A stretch of 64,000 bases of DNA from Pyxidicoccus parkwaysis (GTDB lineage Bacteria; Myxococcota; Myxococcia; Myxococcales; Myxococcaceae): the NCBI RefSeq assembly GCF_017301735.1, contig NZ_CP071090.1:9228001-9292000 (forward strand). The letters are read 5' to 3'. Positions 61,057 through 64,000 of the stretch are shown piece by piece. Both the position numbers and the translations under genes were made by a program. Under the pieces are notes generated by a model. The model was not told the origin of the DNA. It made no database searches and saw nothing but the letters and a program-made list of their open reading frames with translations. The stretch's first letter is position 1. Each line of letters begins with the position of its first letter.

Positions 61057-61131
61057 CGCGAGGCACGCGAAGTGGTGCCACATGTGCGGGCCGCCGTATA
61101 CCTGCTGCTGCGCTCGGCCCCGGGTTGGTCG
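60982..61131. repeat. 75-bp tandem duplication of the LysR 3' end
   Basis: Copy 1 (60982-61056) is the last 25 codons with the TAG; copy 2 (61057-61131) follows at once, with about 80% identity, its stop decayed to TCG. CTGCTGCTGCGCTCGG is preserved in both. A third, weaker copy may follow (61132-61195). Confidence 0.88.
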
Positions 61132-61478
61132 CGGATTGTGCCCGGGAAACGGTGGACCTGCCGCGACCGGCTCCAAGAAGGTAGCCCGCTGACGGGCCGT
61201 CTCCGGAGCATCGTGGACCCGACGTGTCGGACTCCAGGTGGTGGCGCTCAACAGGTTGTGACGGGAAGCGCCACAACGCGCGGTGCGACTGTGACCTGAC
61301 GCGCTACGAGCACACGTCCTGGAGCGAATCTTCCACCTGGATACAGAGGAAACTCCGTTGCGCCATTTCGTCCGGCGCGCGCGGTGCATCGCGGGGCTTC
61401 CGCTGGGAGGACAAGGGGACCTCCCGAGAGCCTCACCTCCAGGTGAAGAAAGCACCCTCCCCATGAACGAGGCATGAC
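61132..61478. other. Intergenic region, 347 bp
   Basis: No gene is supported. The first ~65 bp may be a decayed third copy of the LysR 3' unit (GTGGACCTGCC..., AAGGTAGC). The rest should carry the promoter of the lipoprotein gene at 61479, of which only the ribosome site GAGG (61469-61472) is evident. Confidence 0.45.
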
Positions 61479-62270
61479 ATGCACATGAAGATGGCAGGCC
61501 GTCTCCTGGCGACCACGCTCCTGAGCCTGAGCGTGGGTTGCCAGGACGAGGGCGGCGGCGCATGGGACGAGCGTCCCCTGCAAACCCGGGAGGCGAAGAC
61601 GGAGGCGCGGTGCATCGGGCGCTTCGAGGGCATCGAGACCTGCGCGACGGGCAACGCGACGGTCTCCGAGTCCGAGCAGGGAGTGAATGTCTCCGGCGTC
61701 AGCGCCCCCGAGACGGATGGCGTCTCCAGCAACTTCGCCGGGGCCATCGGCTGGTCGCAGCGGAGCACCCTGCCGGCCAGCGGCATGAAGCAGCTCGCGC
61801 TGGCCGCGCGCGACGGAGACCAGGTCATCAGCACGCTGAAGGTGTCACCCGGCGAGACCGAGGACCTGCTCATCCTCCAGCCGGGCTTCACCGGCACGGC
61901 CGGGGGCTCCCACTACCAGGTGCGCGTGTACCAGGACGGCACGCTCGTGGGGACTGCCACCCATGCGCCCCTCGAGGAGGTCGCCGTCAAGCGCAAGCGC
62001 CCCTGGTACTGGTGGCTCATCAACTTCACCGGTACGTGGAACCAACGCGCGGATGAGCCCAGGTCCGATGGCGCCTGCGTGTGGGGCCTCGAGGCGGGAG
62101 AGGACGCCTTCAGCGTGGAGCTGGATGGCGTCGAGGTTGGCGGCAACGAGCTCTACCTCGTCGAGGTGATTGGTAGCGGCCACTACCCGTACACCACCTT
62201 CTCCGGCATCGACGTGACGGGTGAGGCGGGAGACTTCACCATCCTCAGCGAGTCCATCCGCCGCGAGTAG
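61479..62270 (+). CDS. Hypothetical lipoprotein
   Basis: 263 residues from ATG 61479 (in-frame ATGs at 61485 and 61491 are alternatives). Lipobox LSVGC, Cys 21. The mature chain is beta-rich: a first part with two Cys (ARCIGRFEGIETC), a sandwich-like middle (YQVRVYQDGTLVGTATHAPLEEVAV), a Trp-rich turn (RPWYWWLINFTG) and a C-terminal strand block. No known family is recognised. It ends in a convergent hairpin. Confidence 0.78.
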   Translation: MHMKMAGRLLATTLLSLSVGCQDEGGGAWDERPLQTREAKTEARCIGRFEGIETCATGNATVSESEQGVNVSGVSAPETDGVSSNFAGAIGWSQRSTLPASGMKQLALAARDGDQVISTLKVSPGETEDLLILQPGFTGTAGGSHYQVRVYQDGTLVGTATHAPLEEVAVKRKRPWYWWLINFTGTWNQRADEPRSDGACVWGLEAGEDAFSVELDGVEVGGNELYLVEVIGSGHYPYTTFSGIDVTGEAGDFTILSESIRRE

Positions 62271-62307
62271 GTGCCACGGCCGATACCTCACGACAGAAAG
62301 GGACCGC

Positions 62308-62338
62308 GCCGGGCGGGAGTCCCACTCCCCCGCCCGGC
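62308..62338. terminator. Hairpin between convergent genes
   Basis: GCCGGGCGGG (62308-62317) pairs with CCCGCCCGGC (62329-62338); the 11-base loop can pair further (GGGAGT with ACTCCC) in an alternative fold. No T run. It probably separates the lipoprotein and RND transcripts. Confidence 0.6.
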
Positions 62339-62354
62339 ACGGCTGGCTGCGGAA

Positions 62355-64000
62355 TCAGTGTCCCGGCGCGCCCGTGGCCCCGGGAGGCAGCGGCTCGGGC
62401 TCCGGCGCCGGAGCGGCCCGGCGCAGCTCCAGCTTCCGGATGGCGATGTAGAAGATGGGCGTCAGCACCAGGCCGAACAGCGTCACGCCGAGCATGCCGG
62501 CGAGCACCGCCACGCCCATCGCCTGACGCATCTCCGAGCCCGCGCCCGTGGCCGTCGCGAGCGGCACCACGCCCATGATGAAGGCCACCGACGTCATCAG
62601 GATGGGCCGCAGGCGCAGCCGGCACGCCTCCAGCGCCGCCTGCACCACGCCCATGCCCTCGTCCTCCTGCGCGCGGGCGAACTCGACGATGAGGATGGCG
62701 TTCTTCGCCGCCAGGCCGATGAGCACCACGAGGCCAATCTGCGTGAAGATGTTGTTCTCCCCACCCGTGAGCCACACGCCGGCAATCGCGCTGAGCAGCG
62801 CCATGGGCACCGTCAGCAGCACCGCCAGCGGCAGCGTCCAGCTGTTGTACTGCGCCGCGAGGATGAGGAACGCGAGCAGAATCGCCAGCGGGAAGACGAG
62901 CAACCCTTCCTTGCCGGCGAGCTTCTCCTGGTAGGTGAGGTCGGTCCATTCGAAGCTCATGCCGGCGGGCAGCGTCTCCGCGGCAAGCCGCTCCATGGCC
63001 GCCACCGCCTCTCCCGTGCTGACACCCGGCCGGGCCATGCCGTTGATGTCCGCGGACGGGTAGCCGTTGTAGCGCATCACCTGGTCCGGCCCGAATGACG
63101 GCTTCACGTTGACGAGCGACGCCAGCGGCACCATGGAGCCCTGCGCGTTGCGCACCTGCAAGCGGCCGATGTCCTCCGCCTGCATGCGGTACGGCGCGTC
63201 CGCCTGCACATTCACCTGGTACGTGCGACCGAAGCGGTTGAAGTCATTCACGTACAGCGAGCCCAGGTGGATTTGCAGCGTGTCGAAGATGTCCCCGAGC
63301 GGCACGCCCTGCGTCTTCGCCTTCACCCGGTCCACGTCGAGTTGGAGCTGCGGCACGTTGATTTCGAAGCCCGACATCAGCCCCGCCACCTCCGGCTCGC
63401 GCGAGGCCCGCTGGGCCAGCGCCTGCGCTGCCTCGTACAGCGCCTCGGGGCCCAGGCCCGCCCTGTCCTCCAGTTGGAGCTTGAAGCCCGCCAGCGCGCC
63501 CATGCCCGGCACCGGCGGAGGCGGGAAGATGGCGGCGAAGCCGTCCGGGATGGTGCTGAACTTCTTCTGGAGGCGCGCGGCGATGGCCCCCGCCGAGAGC
63601 TCCGGCGACTTCCGGTTCTCGAAGGTGTCGAGCGCGGTGAAGACCACGGCCGCGTTGGGCGCGTTGACGAAGCCGTTCACCGACAGGCCGGAGAACGCAA
63701 TCACGTTGGCCACGCCCTTCTCCTCCAGCGCCATCTCCGACATGCGGCGCACCACCTCCGTCGTCCTGTCGAGCGACGAGGCCGGCGGGAGCTGGGCGAT
63801 GCCCACGAGGTAGTACTTGTCCTGCATGGGCACGAAGCCCTTCGGCACGTGGTTGAAGCCCGCCCACGTCAGCACCAGCAGCCCGCCGTAGACGAGGAAC
63901 GCCACCGCGCTGATGCGCACCACGCGCTTCACCGCGCTCACGTAGCCGTTGGACGCTCGCTCGAAGAAGCGGTTGAAGGGGCCGAACAGCCAGCGCCCCA
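62355..64000 (-). CDS. RND (HAE1/AcrB-like) efflux permease, C-terminal part
   Basis: Partial: the gene continues past the right edge; about 548 C-terminal residues are visible. The frame is open at 64000 (WLFGPFNRFFERASNGYVSAVKR..., which aligns with the start of the second half of AcrB). Periplasmic porter and docking segments follow (GFVPMQDKYYLVGIAQLPPASSLDRT, GFEINVPQLQLDVDR), then six membrane spans with AAKNAILIVEFA, the conserved Lys of the proton relay. The C-terminal tail is Pro-rich and short. It forms a tripartite drug or solvent exporter with an adaptor and channel outside the window. Confidence 0.93.
   Translation of the reverse strand, partial: GRWLFGPFNRFFERASNGYVSAVKRVVRISAVAFLVYGGLLVLTWAGFNHVPKGFVPMQDKYYLVGIAQLPPASSLDRTTEVVRRMSEMALEEKGVANVIAFSGLSVNGFVNAPNAAVVFTALDTFENRKSPELSAGAIAARLQKKFSTIPDGFAAIFPPPPVPGMGALAGFKLQLEDRAGLGPEALYEAAQALAQRASREPEVAGLMSGFEINVPQLQLDVDRVKAKTQGVPLGDIFDTLQIHLGSLYVNDFNRFGRTYQVNVQADAPYRMQAEDIGRLQVRNAQGSMVPLASLVNVKPSFGPDQVMRYNGYPSADINGMARPGVSTGEAVAAMERLAAETLPAGMSFEWTDLTYQEKLAGKEGLLVFPLAILLAFLILAAQYNSWTLPLAVLLTVPMALLSAIAGVWLTGGENNIFTQIGLVVLIGLAAKNAILIVEFARAQEDEGMGVVQAALEACRLRLRPILMTSVAFIMGVVPLATATGAGSEMRQAMGVAVLAGMLGVTLFGLVLTPIFYIAIRKLELRRAAPAPEPEPLPPGATGAPGH

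Overview
The window reads as chromosomal DNA of a myxobacterium, most likely Myxococcaceae (Myxococcus, Corallococcus or Pyxidicoccus). The reasons are the very high G+C with strong GC3 codon bias, many lipoproteins, a CglB-like von Willebrand adhesin, a kinase/sigma-factor module, TonB receptors with an N-terminal TonB domain, and a SitA-like lipoprotein toxin. I see no rRNA, tRNA, phage or CRISPR. Genes are dense and lie on both strands in short operons.

1-11.4 kb: an SDR and YfcG-type glutathione transferase pair; a membrane protein; a soluble pyrophosphatase abutting a polyphosphate-binding CHAD protein; a Gln-rich lipoprotein; an Hsp70-like ATPase; a TonB receptor/lipoprotein operon; an OmpA-domain lipoprotein; a chalcone-isomerase-like protein. 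11.7-18.1 kb: a large secreted M11-type metalloprotease with Cys-containing repeats, then a lipoprotein toxin with a C-terminal PD-(D/E)xK nuclease and its probable immunity gene, preceded by a palindrome and a repeat-rich gap. 18.1-28.5 kb: a KAS III enzyme, a molybdopterin oxidoreductase, a flippase-like membrane protein, an enoyl reductase/SDR pair, and secreted and zinc-ribbon proteins.

28.5-43 kb: a run of minus-strand genes (GNAT, LRR protein, quinone-reductase-like MDR), then a LysR gene and a CGNR regulator facing each other with a complete IS630-type element inserted exactly at their shared stop site. A divergent SDR/lipocalin operon, a TetR/M28 peptidase operon, YaeQ and a SUKH protein follow. 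43-50.4 kb: PilZ, catalase with divergent OxyR, and a sigma factor coupled to a large Ser/Thr kinase with TPRs. 50.6-55.9 kb: a urease operon (ureD, a 43-aa membrane ORF, fused ureAB, ureC, ureF, ureG with a His-rich N-terminus; no ureE seen). 56-64 kb: a DUF4123 type VI adaptor pair, the CglB-like lipoprotein, an internally deleted serine hydrolase, a DJ-1/PfpI protein with divergent LysR, a lipoprotein, and the C-terminal part of an RND efflux pump that runs off the right edge.

A recurring feature at the scale of the window is imperfect tandem duplication of about 63-91 bp at gene 3' ends or in the gaps beside them: 3837-3950, 17831-18098, 26294-26425, 37594-37901, 59119-59287 and 60982-61131. 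In two cases (TetR and LysR) the last ~25 codons with the stop codon are copied downstream and have decayed. Together with the truncated hydrolase and the IS, this suggests active small-scale rearrangement at gene borders.
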